From assembly GCF_016741815.1 (NCBI RefSeq), contig NZ_JAERRJ010000001.1:310001-374000 (forward strand): a stretch of 64,000 nucleotides of DNA. The letters run 5' to 3'. Position numbers and translations under genes: made by a program. Shown here one piece after another: positions 40,935-49,380 of this stretch (position 1 is its first letter; each line of letters starts with the position of its first letter). This DNA is from Nocardia acididurans. Lineage in GTDB: Bacteria > Actinomycetota > Actinomycetes > Mycobacteriales > Mycobacteriaceae. The notes beneath the pieces are model-generated. The model saw only the letters and a program-made list of their open reading frames with translations, did no database searches and had not been told where the DNA came from.

Positions 40935-42815
40935 TCAGGCGGCCGCGCTGCTCACCAGCAGATAGCCGCCGAATCCGGACACCACGATCACCGGCAGCGC
41001 GATGGCCGTCCACAACAGGGCATTGCGACGGGTCACCGCGGCGATCGACGCCAGGATCAGCGCGCCCATGAGCGCGAGCGAGATTCCGCCGCCCGCGAGC
41101 AGCAGGCCGAGCAGACCCGAGGTCGGCGGCTGGATCACATCGCACTGCACGGAGAAATCCCGCTTGGCCGTGCAGCGATTGGAGATCAGCCCGGACAGCT
41201 TGCCCAGCAGCAGATATCCGAATACGAAGGCCAGCACAATATCCAGGCCGTAGACGCCCGCCGCCATGAGCACATTCTTCCGGCGCAGCGGTAGAGCGCC
41301 CAGCCCAGCGGCGGACTGCCGGCTCGAATCACCCTCGGCGGCAAGATCACCGAACGACGACAGCGGCCGCTTCGCCGTCTCCACCTCGTCCTCGCTCAGA
41401 ACCGACGTGCCCTCGACACCGGCCGCGCCCGGCTTCTCCAGCCCCACGGACCGCATCGACCCGTCCGGGCCGAACGACTGTGCCACCGCGCCGAATTCAC
41501 CCGAATCGTACGGCCGGGCCGGTGCACCCGGACCGGGCGGCGCGGGCCGATACGGCTGCGCGGGCATCCCCCTGCCCGCGGTGTTGGGCGCACCGGCAGG
41601 CGCGACCTGCTCCGGCGCACCCGGCGACCACCCCTGCCCCGGCAATGCCGAGGCACCCGAATCATAGTGTGGCCCAGGTGAACCCGGAGGGAACGGCGGC
41701 GGTGTCATCGGCCCCGCCGATCGACCCGGCGCGCCCGGACGCGGCGGCTGATCAACGCCCCCGGGCCTGCCCGGCCCGGACGGCGCAGCCTGGCGATTCG
41801 ATCCGGAATCACGCGACTGCCCGGGACCACCCGGTCCTGGTCCATACGGGTGCTGAGCACCATCGGAACCAGGCGACTGCGCGGGCCCACCGGAACCGAA
41901 TTGCTGCGCAGGACCGGCGGAGCCGGGCGATTGCCCGGGGCGTGCGGGCCCATGAGGCTGCGCGGGACCACCCGAATCTCGCGACTGCCCCGGAGCGGCC
42001 GGGGCGGGACGGGACGGACCGCCTGGACCATACGACTGAGCCGGGCCACCCTGTCCCTGTGCGGGACCACCCGAACTCGGCGGGTGCGCGGGACCACCCG
42101 CGCCCTGGGGATGGCGTGGGCCACCCGGCCCCTGGGGATGCCCCAGCGAAGCGGGGCCGCGCGGCGGTTGCGGCGAGCCTCCGGCGTCGCGCGGCGGCTG
42201 GGGAGCTCCGGCGTTCGGCGGGCCGGATCCCGTTGGTGGCGTGAGGTTTCGGGATTGCGCCGGAGAGTTCGAGGCGGGCGGCTGACCGACACCACTCGGC
42301 GCCGGTGGAGCGGCAGGGGCGAGAGGGCGTTGCGGAGGGATGGGGGGTGGCGTGGGCGGCCGACTGGAGCCTGAGGAAACGGTGGGTTTCTCCGACTCGC
42401 CCGAGGGGGACGGTGGCAGCTGCTGCCCGTGCCCAGCCGCCCGCGCTCCGAGGTTCGGTGACTGTCCCGGAGGACCGGATCCCGGTGGTGGCGTGGGATT
42501 TCGCGATGGCACGGAGGCGCCCGGAGCAGGCGGCTGGCCGGCACCGGCTGCCGCCTGGGGCGGAGCCGGGGGGCGCTGCGGGGGGATCGGGTTGCGGAGT
42601 TGGCCTGAGCTCGAGCCCGAGGAAACGGTGGGCTTTTCTGAATCGTCGGGTGCCGGTGGCACTGTGCTCCCCTGTCCAACCGCCCGCGCGGCATCATCGG
42701 AATCGTTCGGCGGCACCATGTTCCAGGTCTGCGTCATTCCGCCGGCGGGCTGCGGGGGGCCGGGGCGGCGATCGGGGTCGAGGGCAGGGCGGCGGGGTTG
42801 GTCTTGCGAGTTCAT
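40935..42815 (-). CDS. Proline/glycine-rich protein with C-terminal membrane domain
   Basis: 626 residues. The first 500 or so are low complexity, rich in Pro, Gly, Gln and Ser, with irregular repeats of the GGPAQ and PGQS type and several EKPTVSSGS units that look like possible phosphorylation sites. The last 110 residues hold three helices and two Cys outside (SNRCTAKRDFSVQCDV). The layout (disordered cytoplasmic arm plus short membrane domain) is common in actinomycete envelope proteins. GGGGAG precedes the ATG. A small membrane protein gene follows 12 bp later. Confidence 0.75.
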   Translation of the reverse strand: MNSQDQPRRPALDPDRRPGPPQPAGGMTQTWNMVPPNDSDDAARAVGQGSTVPPAPDDSEKPTVSSGSSSGQLRNPIPPQRPPAPPQAAAGAGQPPAPGASVPSRNPTPPPGSGPPGQSPNLGARAAGHGQQLPPSPSGESEKPTVSSGSSRPPTPPPIPPQRPLAPAAPPAPSGVGQPPASNSPAQSRNLTPPTGSGPPNAGAPQPPRDAGGSPQPPRGPASLGHPQGPGGPRHPQGAGGPAHPPSSGGPAQGQGGPAQSYGPGGPSRPAPAAPGQSRDSGGPAQPHGPARPGQSPGSAGPAQQFGSGGPAQSPGSDGAQHPYGPGPGGPGQSRDSGSNRQAAPSGPGRPGGVDQPPRPGAPGRSAGPMTPPPFPPGSPGPHYDSGASALPGQGWSPGAPEQVAPAGAPNTAGRGMPAQPYRPAPPGPGAPARPYDSGEFGAVAQSFGPDGSMRSVGLEKPGAAGVEGTSVLSEDEVETAKRPLSSFGDLAAEGDSSRQSAAGLGALPLRRKNVLMAAGVYGLDIVLAFVFGYLLLGKLSGLISNRCTAKRDFSVQCDVIQPPTSGLLGLLLAGGGISLALMGALILASIAAVTRRNALLWTAIALPVIVVSGFGGYLLVSSAAA

Positions 42816-42922
42816 GGCGCTGGGCTCCCCCCGGATCGTTCGGTGCTTTCTCCGAATTCTGACCGGGTGCGAGATCCATTGCCACTCCGAATACCGGGCG
42901 GCTGGTGAGTAGGGTCGCGGGT

Positions 42923-43906
42923 GTGAGCGAGCGCATCGAGGCCCCGGACTACGAATCCGCCGTTGTGTACGCCATTCCCCTGCGGACGCGGTTCCGGGGG
43001 ATCACCGTGCGGGAGGGGATGCTCATTCCCGGACCCGCGGGGTGGGGAGAGTTCTGCGCGTTTCCCGAATACGACGATCGGGAAGCCGCGGGCTGGCTGG
43101 CCACCGCCGTCGAACAGGCCACCATCGGTTGGCCGGGACCCGTGCGGGATCGGATACCGGTGAACTGCATCGTGCCCGCGGTCGGCCCGGAACGGGCACG
43201 GGAGATCGTCGCCGCCTCCGGCTGCCGCACCGCCAAGGTGAAGGTCGCCGACCATCCCGATTCGCTCGGCGAGGATCTCGAACGGGTGGCCGCCGTGCGG
43301 GACGCCCTGGGCAACGACGGATTCGTCCGGGTAGACGCCAACGCGGTGTGGGATGTGGATACCGCCGTCGACCGCATCACGCGAATCGACAGAGCCGCAG
43401 GCGGATTGCAATACGTCGAACAACCCTGCCGCACCATCGAAGAACTGGCCGCCGTACGGCGACGGGTGGATGTGCCCATCGCCGCCGATGAATCCATCCG
43501 GCGCGCCGAGGATCCGCTGCGAGTGGCCGTCGCCGGAGCCGCCGACCTCGCCATCCTGAAATGCACTCCCCTCGGTGGCGTGCGCCGTGCACTTCAGGTG
43601 GCCGAAGCCGCCGGACTCCCCTGCGTCGTCTCCTCCGCCCTCGAAACCAGCATCGGTCTCTCAGCCCAGATCGCCTTGGCCGCAACACTTCCCGAACTGG
43701 ACTATGCGTGCGGCCTCGGCACCCTCGCCCTCTTCACCGGCGACGTCGTCGCCGAACCTCTCCGTCCGGTCGACGGCGGGCTCCCGGTCCCGAAGACCCC
43801 TCCGACCCCGGACCCCGAACTCCTCGACCGCTACCGGCACCCCGACCCGGAGCGCGTCGCCTGGTGGCGGCAGCGCCTCGATCGCGTCCGCAGACTGGTT
43901 CAGTAG
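42923..43906 (+). CDS. menC: o-Succinylbenzoate synthase
   Basis: 327 residues, an enolase-superfamily enzyme. AKVKVAD gives the catalytic Lys pair, VDANAVWD the first metal Asp, VEQPC the Glu, ADESIR the second Asp/Glu, and LKCTPLGG the opposite Lys. The N-terminus VVYAIPLRTRFRGITVREGML is typical of actinobacterial MenC. It dehydrates SHCHC to o-succinylbenzoate in menaquinone synthesis. No other men genes are in the window. GTG 42923 is favoured by homologue length; GTG 42905 is also in frame. It overlaps the convergent secreted-protein gene by 7 bp. Confidence 0.9.
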   Translation: MSERIEAPDYESAVVYAIPLRTRFRGITVREGMLIPGPAGWGEFCAFPEYDDREAAGWLATAVEQATIGWPGPVRDRIPVNCIVPAVGPERAREIVAASGCRTAKVKVADHPDSLGEDLERVAAVRDALGNDGFVRVDANAVWDVDTAVDRITRIDRAAGGLQYVEQPCRTIEELAAVRRRVDVPIAADESIRRAEDPLRVAVAGAADLAILKCTPLGGVRRALQVAEAAGLPCVVSSALETSIGLSAQIALAATLPELDYACGLGTLALFTGDVVAEPLRPVDGGLPVPKTPPTPDPELLDRYRHPDPERVAWWRQRLDRVRRLVQ

Positions 43907-44286
43907 GAGCAGAGCTTGATCCAGTCACGATCGACGCGACGGTTGTCCTGGACGAACAAACCCGCGCCGGAGACGTACGGCACGGCGATGTCGAAATCAC
44001 CCGACCGGTAGATGATCCACTTGCGGTCCTCACCCTTCAGCAATTCGGCGTTCTCGGCCCCGGACAGGAATCCGGAGAAGCTGAAACTGTGGCTCTCGCT
44101 TTCTATGGTGCGCCCGGCGATATACGCGTATTGATAGGTGTAGGCGTAGAAATAGCCCCAGCTGCCCACCGTCCCGGAGCAACTTCCGGAGCGGGAACTG
44201 CTGAAGGTATCGGCTCGCGCCGGTCCGGCCACGATCCCCAGCACGGTTCCGAGCACCACTGTCGCCAGCAGAATTTTCTTGATCAT
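43900..44286 (-). CDS. Small secreted protein of unknown function
   Basis: 128 residues. A signal peptide MIKKILLATVVLGTVLGIVAGPARA with cleavage after residue 25 is followed by a Ser/Tyr-rich mature part (SCSGTVGSWGYFYAYTYQYAYIAGRTIES) with two Cys that could pair (one early, one at KLCSY near the end). I do not recognise the family. The start ATG has GGGGAAA upstream. It stands alone between menC and the metallopeptidase gene. Confidence 0.7.
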   Translation of the reverse strand: MIKKILLATVVLGTVLGIVAGPARADTFSSSRSGSCSGTVGSWGYFYAYTYQYAYIAGRTIESESHSFSFSGFLSGAENAELLKGEDRKWIIYRSGDFDIAVPYVSGAGLFVQDNRRVDRDWIKLCSY

Positions 44287-44410
44287 CGGTTTCCCCACCC
44301 GTCCGGACTCGGGCCGGCTGCCCGTGTCGCTTCGAAGACGACGCTAGGGGCGCTGCCCGGCAACGGCTTCGGCGATACCGGGGAACTCGCTGGTCAGTGC
44401 CTCGAAACTG

Positions 44411-44923
44411 TTATCCGGTCCGGACGCCGCAACCGAACATGGTGGTCCGCATGAGCAGTGCCGCCTCGGGACCGATCACGCCGTCGAGCAGTTCCAGATA
44501 GCGTTCGCAGAATTCCGGCCCGTGCGGGGCGGAATCGGCCGGCGCGGGGTCCAGATGATGCGCGATCTCGTGCAGGATCACCAATTCCCGTAATGCCCAC
44601 GCGGTTCCGCGCACGTGCAGGGGAACGGCGAGCACCGCGCCCTCGGATTCGTAATGCGCGGCCTTCGCTCCGGCCCGGGAACGCACAGAAACAGGACTGC
44701 TCGCCTTTTTCCACTGCGCGCGAACCCAATTCAAGGCCAGCACCCGGTCCACATAGGTCTGCACCGACTCCACCGAGGCGAACCGGCGTTCGACCGGCAG
44801 CGTCAGCCGGGAGCCGTGCACCTCGACCGTCCGCACGCCCAATTCGTCCGCGCGGTCGAACATTCCGCGCACCAGCCCCTCGGCGTCGTACACCTTGGCG
44901 CGTTGGGTATCGCGCGGGGTCAC
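44411..44923 (-). CDS. Putative zinc metallopeptidase, TIGR04338 family
   Basis: 170 residues. The zinc motif HEIAHHL (HExxH) lies near residue 116, followed by HGPEFCERYLELLD, which supplies the third His, as in SprT-like minigluzincins. SSPVSVRSRAGAKAAHYE precedes it. The family is usually found beside a DUF2786 gene, as here with a 4-bp overlap. The target is unknown; phage-like and DNA-repair associated relatives exist. Confidence 0.85.
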   Translation of the reverse strand: MTPRDTQRAKVYDAEGLVRGMFDRADELGVRTVEVHGSRLTLPVERRFASVESVQTYVDRVLALNWVRAQWKKASSPVSVRSRAGAKAAHYESEGAVLAVPLHVRGTAWALRELVILHEIAHHLDPAPADSAPHGPEFCERYLELLDGVIGPEAALLMRTTMFGCGVRTG

Positions 44924-45756
44924 GATCCGGATCCGGTCAACTTCCCACGCGCGGCGGGCAATTCGGGAGAATTGCCGAGCCGGGCATTGCGGCCCGCGCG
45001 GTCACCGGCGCGGCGAGCGGCCGCGGAGTAGCCCGCGGAGGCCTGTGGGCCGCGCCAAGTGCCGCGCGCTTCGGAAGTACTGGTGTAGAAATCCTTCAAC
45101 GCGAGTTCCTTGTCGCGCAGCGCGAGAGCTGTTCCCGTGGCGGTGTTCTCACCGGATTCGGTGCGCACCGCCTCGGCCTCCACATCGGCCTTGACCTCGG
45201 CGAGACGGGTGCCGATGCGGGCGGCGAACGCCATCTGGAAGTTCAGGCGCGCGGTCACTGCGGCCACCGGGGCCTGCACCTTGCGCTCCACCTTTCGACC
45301 CCAGCGGGTTTCGGTCACCAGTTTCGGAGTGGTGGCCGATTTGTAGGAACCGGATTTGATGTAGTGATCCGAGGCTCGCACCATCTGGACGAGCAGGCTC
45401 GCGTACAACGCCTCACAGGTGTCGATATCGGTGTCGAAGCCGTAGGCGTACACCGTCGTGGAGGTGCGGGCGACATCGCAGCGGACGTCATTGGCGGAAG
45501 CGATGGCGACGAAGAGCTGCACGTAGGTGCGCAGGCCCTTCTTGCCGGGCTCGCCGATGGGAACGACACGCTGCACCGGAACCGGGCGTTTCTCCCGATT
45601 GGCTATGTGCGAGCGCGCCACCGCCAGATCGACGGAGGATCGCGTCGCCAGCCGCTGGGCGGCCGCCAGGAACGCCTCGGCTTCGTGCTCGTTGTCGGTC
45701 GACTCCGCCTGCCGCAGCAGTCCCCCGATGCGGGTCAGCATCTTGTCTGTGCTCAA
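44920..45756 (-). CDS. DUF2786-domain protein
   Basis: 278 residues. The N-terminal DUF2786 segment (MLTRIGGLLRQAESTDNEHEAEAFLAAAQRLATRSSVDLAVA, residues 6-47) is clear. An alpha/beta middle part (TYVQLFVAIASANDVRCDVARTSTTVYAYGFDTDIDTCEALYASLLVQM) and a basic C-terminus follow. It forms a two-gene operon with the metallopeptidase. Function unknown; the pair is conserved in actinobacteria and their phages. A long inverted repeat precedes the start. Confidence 0.85.
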   Translation of the reverse strand: MSTDKMLTRIGGLLRQAESTDNEHEAEAFLAAAQRLATRSSVDLAVARSHIANREKRPVPVQRVVPIGEPGKKGLRTYVQLFVAIASANDVRCDVARTSTTVYAYGFDTDIDTCEALYASLLVQMVRASDHYIKSGSYKSATTPKLVTETRWGRKVERKVQAPVAAVTARLNFQMAFAARIGTRLAEVKADVEAEAVRTESGENTATGTALALRDKELALKDFYTSTSEARGTWRGPQASAGYSAAARRAGDRAGRNARLGNSPELPAARGKLTGSGS

Positions 45757-45780
45757 TTGCCCTCCGCTTCGCTCCGGGCG

Positions 45781-45870
45781 GGTTCGCGGCCTGCAAGCTC
45801 GGTCTTCCCTCCTCCGCTCCTCCGCTTCGCTCCCCCGCTCCGTCAGTCCAGACCGAGCCGGCCGCGAACC
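45781..45870. repeat. Large inverted repeat upstream of the DUF2786 gene
   Basis: GGTTCGCGGCC (45781-45791) pairs with GGCCGCGAACC (45860-45870), and CTCGGTCT (45798-45805) pairs with AGACCGAG (45850-45857). They enclose a pyrimidine-rich loop of CTCCGC-type repeats. It may be a cruciform, a terminator or a mobile miniature repeat. Confidence 0.6.
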
Positions 45871-45989
45871 ATGAGGTTAGCCGGGACTCGGCGAGGTAGT
45901 TGGGGCGCGGGGAACTTCCACCATGTATCTTCCTGTGTGCAAACGGCTGAGTGTGCCGCCGCTCACGTCTCGACCCTGGAGTTTCCGCG

Positions 45990-47291
45990 ATGGCTTTGAA
46001 GAAGGTGTCGTCCCTACGATCGTCGCTGGTGCCGCGAGCGGCCTTCGCGGCCGCCTCCGTGGCGCTGCTGACAGCGACGTTCGCTACCGCGTGTTCGAGT
46101 GACAGTGGCAGCAATGCCATTTCGCAGAACCTGACCGGGCGCGGGCCGATCACCTACGTCGAGGGCAAGGACACCACCGAAACCGGTGCGGTCAAACAGC
46201 TCATCGAACGGTGGAACGCCGCGCATCCGGATGAGAAGGTCACGTTCAAGGAGCAGTCCAACGACGCCTCCCAGCAGTACGACGACCTCAAACAGCACCT
46301 GAACGCGAAGTCCACGGACTACGACGTGTTCGCCATGGACGTCCCGTGGACCGCCGAATTCGCGGCCAAGGGCTGGATCCAGCCGCTGAAGGACTCCTTC
46401 GCGCTGGACACCTCCACCCTGCTGTCCCCGCCGGTCGCCAGCGCCACCTACAACGGCACGCTGTACGCCGCCCCGCGCAACACCAACGGCGGCCTGCTGT
46501 TCTACCGCAAGGACCTGGTCACCGAGGCCCCCAAGACCTGGACCGAGCTGCTTGCCCAGTGCCCGAAGGCCACCGAGGCCGGAATCGGCTGCTACGCGGG
46601 CCAGTTCGCGCCCTACGAGGGTCTGACCGTGAACACCGCCGAGGTCATCAACGCCTTCGGCGGCAGCTTCGTCGGCCCCGACGGCAAGACCCCGACCGTG
46701 AACTCGCCGCAGGCCCGCGCCGGCCTGTCGACGCTGGTCGACGCCTACAAGAACGGCGACATCCCGAAGGAAGCCATTTCCTTCAAGGAGCCCGAGTCGC
46801 AGAACGCGTTCGTGAGCGGCAAGCTCATGTTCATGCGCGGCTGGCCGTCCTCCTACGGTGACGCCGGATCCGACGCCTCCGCGGTCAAGGACCGTTTCGC
46901 CGTGGCCCCGCTGCCCGGCAAGGACGGCATCGGCGCGTCCACCCTCGGTGGCTACAACGCGGCCATCAGCGCCTACTCCAAGAACAAGGCCACCGCGCTG
47001 GACTTCCTGCGCTTCCTGATCAGCGAAGACGCCCAGCACATCGTCGCCTCCGGCGCGCTGCCGTCGGTCCGCGCCTCGGTCTACGACGATCCCGCGCTGA
47101 TCGCCAAGATGCCGTACCTGCCCGCGCTCAAGGAATCCATCGCCTCCGCGGTGCCGCGACCGGTCACCCCGTTCTACGACGCCGTCTCGAAAGCCGTGAC
47201 GGACAACGCCTATGCTGCCCTGACAGGCACGAAGTCCGTCGACGACGCCATCGTCGGGATGCAGAAGGGCATCGAAACCGCCGGATCGTAG
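45990..47291 (+). CDS. lpqY: Trehalose/sugar ABC importer substrate-binding lipoprotein, LpqY-like
   Basis: 433 residues. The lipoprotein signal ends in TATFATAC with the lipobox Cys at about residue 33. The rest is a CUT1 family binding protein: GKDTTETGAVKQLIERWNAAHP, DYDVFAMDVPWTAEFAAKGWI, NGTLYAAPRNTNGGLLFYRKDL, KLMFMRGWPSSY and LGGYNAAISAYSKN. Gene order with SugA and SugB matches the mycobacterial trehalose-recycling importer LpqY-SugABC. The ATPase gene of that operon is missing here and is probably the one at 37585. The substrate is inferred. Confidence 0.85.
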   Translation: MALKKVSSLRSSLVPRAAFAAASVALLTATFATACSSDSGSNAISQNLTGRGPITYVEGKDTTETGAVKQLIERWNAAHPDEKVTFKEQSNDASQQYDDLKQHLNAKSTDYDVFAMDVPWTAEFAAKGWIQPLKDSFALDTSTLLSPPVASATYNGTLYAAPRNTNGGLLFYRKDLVTEAPKTWTELLAQCPKATEAGIGCYAGQFAPYEGLTVNTAEVINAFGGSFVGPDGKTPTVNSPQARAGLSTLVDAYKNGDIPKEAISFKEPESQNAFVSGKLMFMRGWPSSYGDAGSDASAVKDRFAVAPLPGKDGIGASTLGGYNAAISAYSKNKATALDFLRFLISEDAQHIVASGALPSVRASVYDDPALIAKMPYLPALKESIASAVPRPVTPFYDAVSKAVTDNAYAALTGTKSVDDAIVGMQKGIETAGS

Positions 47292-47336
47292 CCCGACGGA
47301 ACGCCCGCCGTTGTCCATCCCGTAGGAGAGAAAAAG

Positions 47337-48362
47337 GTGTCACGTCCTTCGGGAGCGACCGAGCTCGCGCCACCCGAACCGACCGCCATGAAACCGAAGT
47401 CCTCGCCCGCCAAGCGCCGTGCGCCCCTCAGCGACACGGCCAAGGGCTGGCTGTTCGTCACGCCGGTGCTCATCGCACTGGCCGTGGTGATCGGATATCC
47501 GGTCGCGCGAGCGCTGTACATGTCCTTCCAGAAGGACGCCGGACTCGACCCCGCCACCGGCATGTTCGTCGAGGGCGGCAGCGCCGGGTTCGACAACTTC
47601 AAGCACTGGCTGCTGCAGCAGTGCACCAACTCGCTCGGTGAGACCGTCAGCTGCCCCACCGGCAACCTGGGTTCGCAGTTCTGGCTCGCCATCGGCGTCA
47701 CCCTGTTCTTCACCGTGATCACGGTCGCGCTGGAGGCCACCATCGGCCTCGGCATGGCCGTGATCATGGGCAAGACCTTCAAGGGCCGCGCCCTGCTGCG
47801 CGCCGCCGTACTGATCCCGTGGGCCATCCCCACCGCCGTCACCGCGCGGCTGTGGGAGTTCATGTTCCAGTACGACGGCGTCGTGAACCGGGTGCTCGGC
47901 ACACACATCCTGTGGACCGCCGACGAATGGCCCGCCCGTTTCGCCGTCATCGCCGCGGACGTGTGGAAGACCACCCCGTTCATGGCGCTGCTGATTCTGG
48001 CCGGGCTGCAGGTGATTCCGGGCGACGTGTACGAAGCCGCGCGCGTGGACGGCGCGTCCGCGTGGCAGCGGTTCTGGCACATCACCATGCCGCTGCTGAA
48101 ACCCGCGCTGCTGGTGGCCGTGCTCTTCCGCACCATGGACGCGCTGCGCATGTACGACCTGCCGGCCATCATGACGCAGTCCAATCCGAACACCCGCACC
48201 ATCTCGATGCTGGTCGTCGATCAGGTCCGGCAGGGACCCAACAGCGCCTCGGCACTGTCGGTGATCACCTTCCTGCTCATCTTCACCGTGGCGTTCCTGC
48301 TGGTGAAGGTGCTGGGGGCCAACGCCGTTCGCACCCAGGAAGAGCAGCGGGAGGCGCACTGA
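47337..48362 (+). CDS. sugA: Sugar ABC importer permease, SugA-like
   Basis: 341 residues. Six helices are visible, the first at about 40-60 (GWLFVTPVLIALAVVIGYPVA). A large outside loop with two Cys (QQCTNSLGETVSCP) precedes helix 2. The EAA loop YEAARVDGASAWQRFWHITMPLLKP docks the ATPase. GTG 47337 has GGAGAG upstream. It pairs with SugB, whose start overlaps the stop (TGATG). Confidence 0.9.
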   Translation: MSRPSGATELAPPEPTAMKPKSSPAKRRAPLSDTAKGWLFVTPVLIALAVVIGYPVARALYMSFQKDAGLDPATGMFVEGGSAGFDNFKHWLLQQCTNSLGETVSCPTGNLGSQFWLAIGVTLFFTVITVALEATIGLGMAVIMGKTFKGRALLRAAVLIPWAIPTAVTARLWEFMFQYDGVVNRVLGTHILWTADEWPARFAVIAADVWKTTPFMALLILAGLQVIPGDVYEAARVDGASAWQRFWHITMPLLKPALLVAVLFRTMDALRMYDLPAIMTQSNPNTRTISMLVVDQVRQGPNSASALSVITFLLIFTVAFLLVKVLGANAVRTQEEQREAH

Positions 48363-49273
48363 TGAGTATCGACATGGACAAAGCTCGCCCGACGCCGCCC
48401 GCGCAGCCGACGAAAAACGTCGTGCCGCAGGCGGTTCCGTGGACCAAACGGCTCGCGAGCGCCCGGGTCTACCTGGGCGCGCTGATCGTGCTCGTCTGGG
48501 GACTCGGGCCGTTCTACTGGATGGTCGTCACCGCCTTCCGCGATCCGGACTACCAGTTCGACAACACGCCGTGGTTCACGCACGTCACGTTCGAGAACTT
48601 CCAGAACGCCTTCGACACCAGCCGCGGCAACGACTTCGGGAAGGCGCTGGTCAACAGCGTCATCATCGGATCGCTCACCACGATCGTGGCGCTGCTCATC
48701 GGCGTCATGGCGGCGTACGCGCTGGCGCGGCTCACCTTCAAGGGCCGCTACGTGGTGTCGGGGCTCATCCTGAGCGCCTCCATGTTCCCGGTGGTCGTGC
48801 TGGTGACGCCGCTGTTCCAGCTGTTCACCAACCTCGGCTGGATCGGGCAGTACCAGGCCATGATCATCCCGAACATCTCGTTCGTGCTGCCCATGACCGT
48901 GTACATCCTGGCCTCGTTCTTCACCGAACTGCCGTGGGAACTCGAGGAGGCCGCGCGCATCGACGGCGCGTCGCGCTTCCAGGCCTTCCGGCTGATCATG
49001 CTGCCGCTGGCCGCGCCGGCCGTATTCACCACGGCCATTCTGGCTTTCATCGCGTCGGTGAACGAATATCTGCTGGCGCGACTGCTTTCCAGTGACAAGA
49101 CCGAGCCCGTGACCGTCGCGGTCGCGCGGTTCTCCGGCAACAACCCGCTGGTGCAGCCGTACGCGGCCATCATGGCGGCGGGAACGATCGTCACCATTCC
49201 ACTGGTGATCATGGTGTTGCTCTTCCAGCGCCGCATCATCTCCGGTCTCACCGCCGGTGGCGTAAAGAGCTAA
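48362..49273 (+). CDS. sugB: Sugar ABC importer permease, SugB-like
   Basis: 303 residues. Six helices are predicted, with the EAA loop LEEAARIDGASRFQAFRLIMLPLAAP near residue 200. Its N-terminal region is cytoplasmic and Pro-rich for about 30 residues. It completes the translocation pore with SugA. A hairpin terminator ends the operon 10 bp after the stop, confirming that no ATPase gene follows. Confidence 0.9.
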   Translation: MSIDMDKARPTPPAQPTKNVVPQAVPWTKRLASARVYLGALIVLVWGLGPFYWMVVTAFRDPDYQFDNTPWFTHVTFENFQNAFDTSRGNDFGKALVNSVIIGSLTTIVALLIGVMAAYALARLTFKGRYVVSGLILSASMFPVVVLVTPLFQLFTNLGWIGQYQAMIIPNISFVLPMTVYILASFFTELPWELEEAARIDGASRFQAFRLIMLPLAAPAVFTTAILAFIASVNEYLLARLLSSDKTEPVTVAVARFSGNNPLVQPYAAIMAAGTIVTIPLVIMVLLFQRRIISGLTAGGVKS

Positions 49274-49282
49274 ATTTCCGGC

Positions 49283-49314
49283 CGTGGCCCATGCGTCCAT
49301 TAGCATGGGCCACG
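49283..49314 (+). terminator. Hairpin terminator after sugB
   Basis: CGTGGCCCATG pairs perfectly with CATGGGCCACG across a 10-nt loop. Confidence 0.75.
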
Positions 49315-49380
49315 CCGCATTCGGGACGCGGCATTCACCTGTACGCAAAGCTTTATCGAACGCTCCAGAAGGAGATGCTC

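Noticed and set aside
41650..42700. Tandem DNA repeat array or CRISPR-like array in the Pro-rich gene
   Set aside because: The repetition is at protein level (GGPAQ-type units) and irregular. There are no constant repeats with spacers, and no CRISPR array was seen anywhere in the window.
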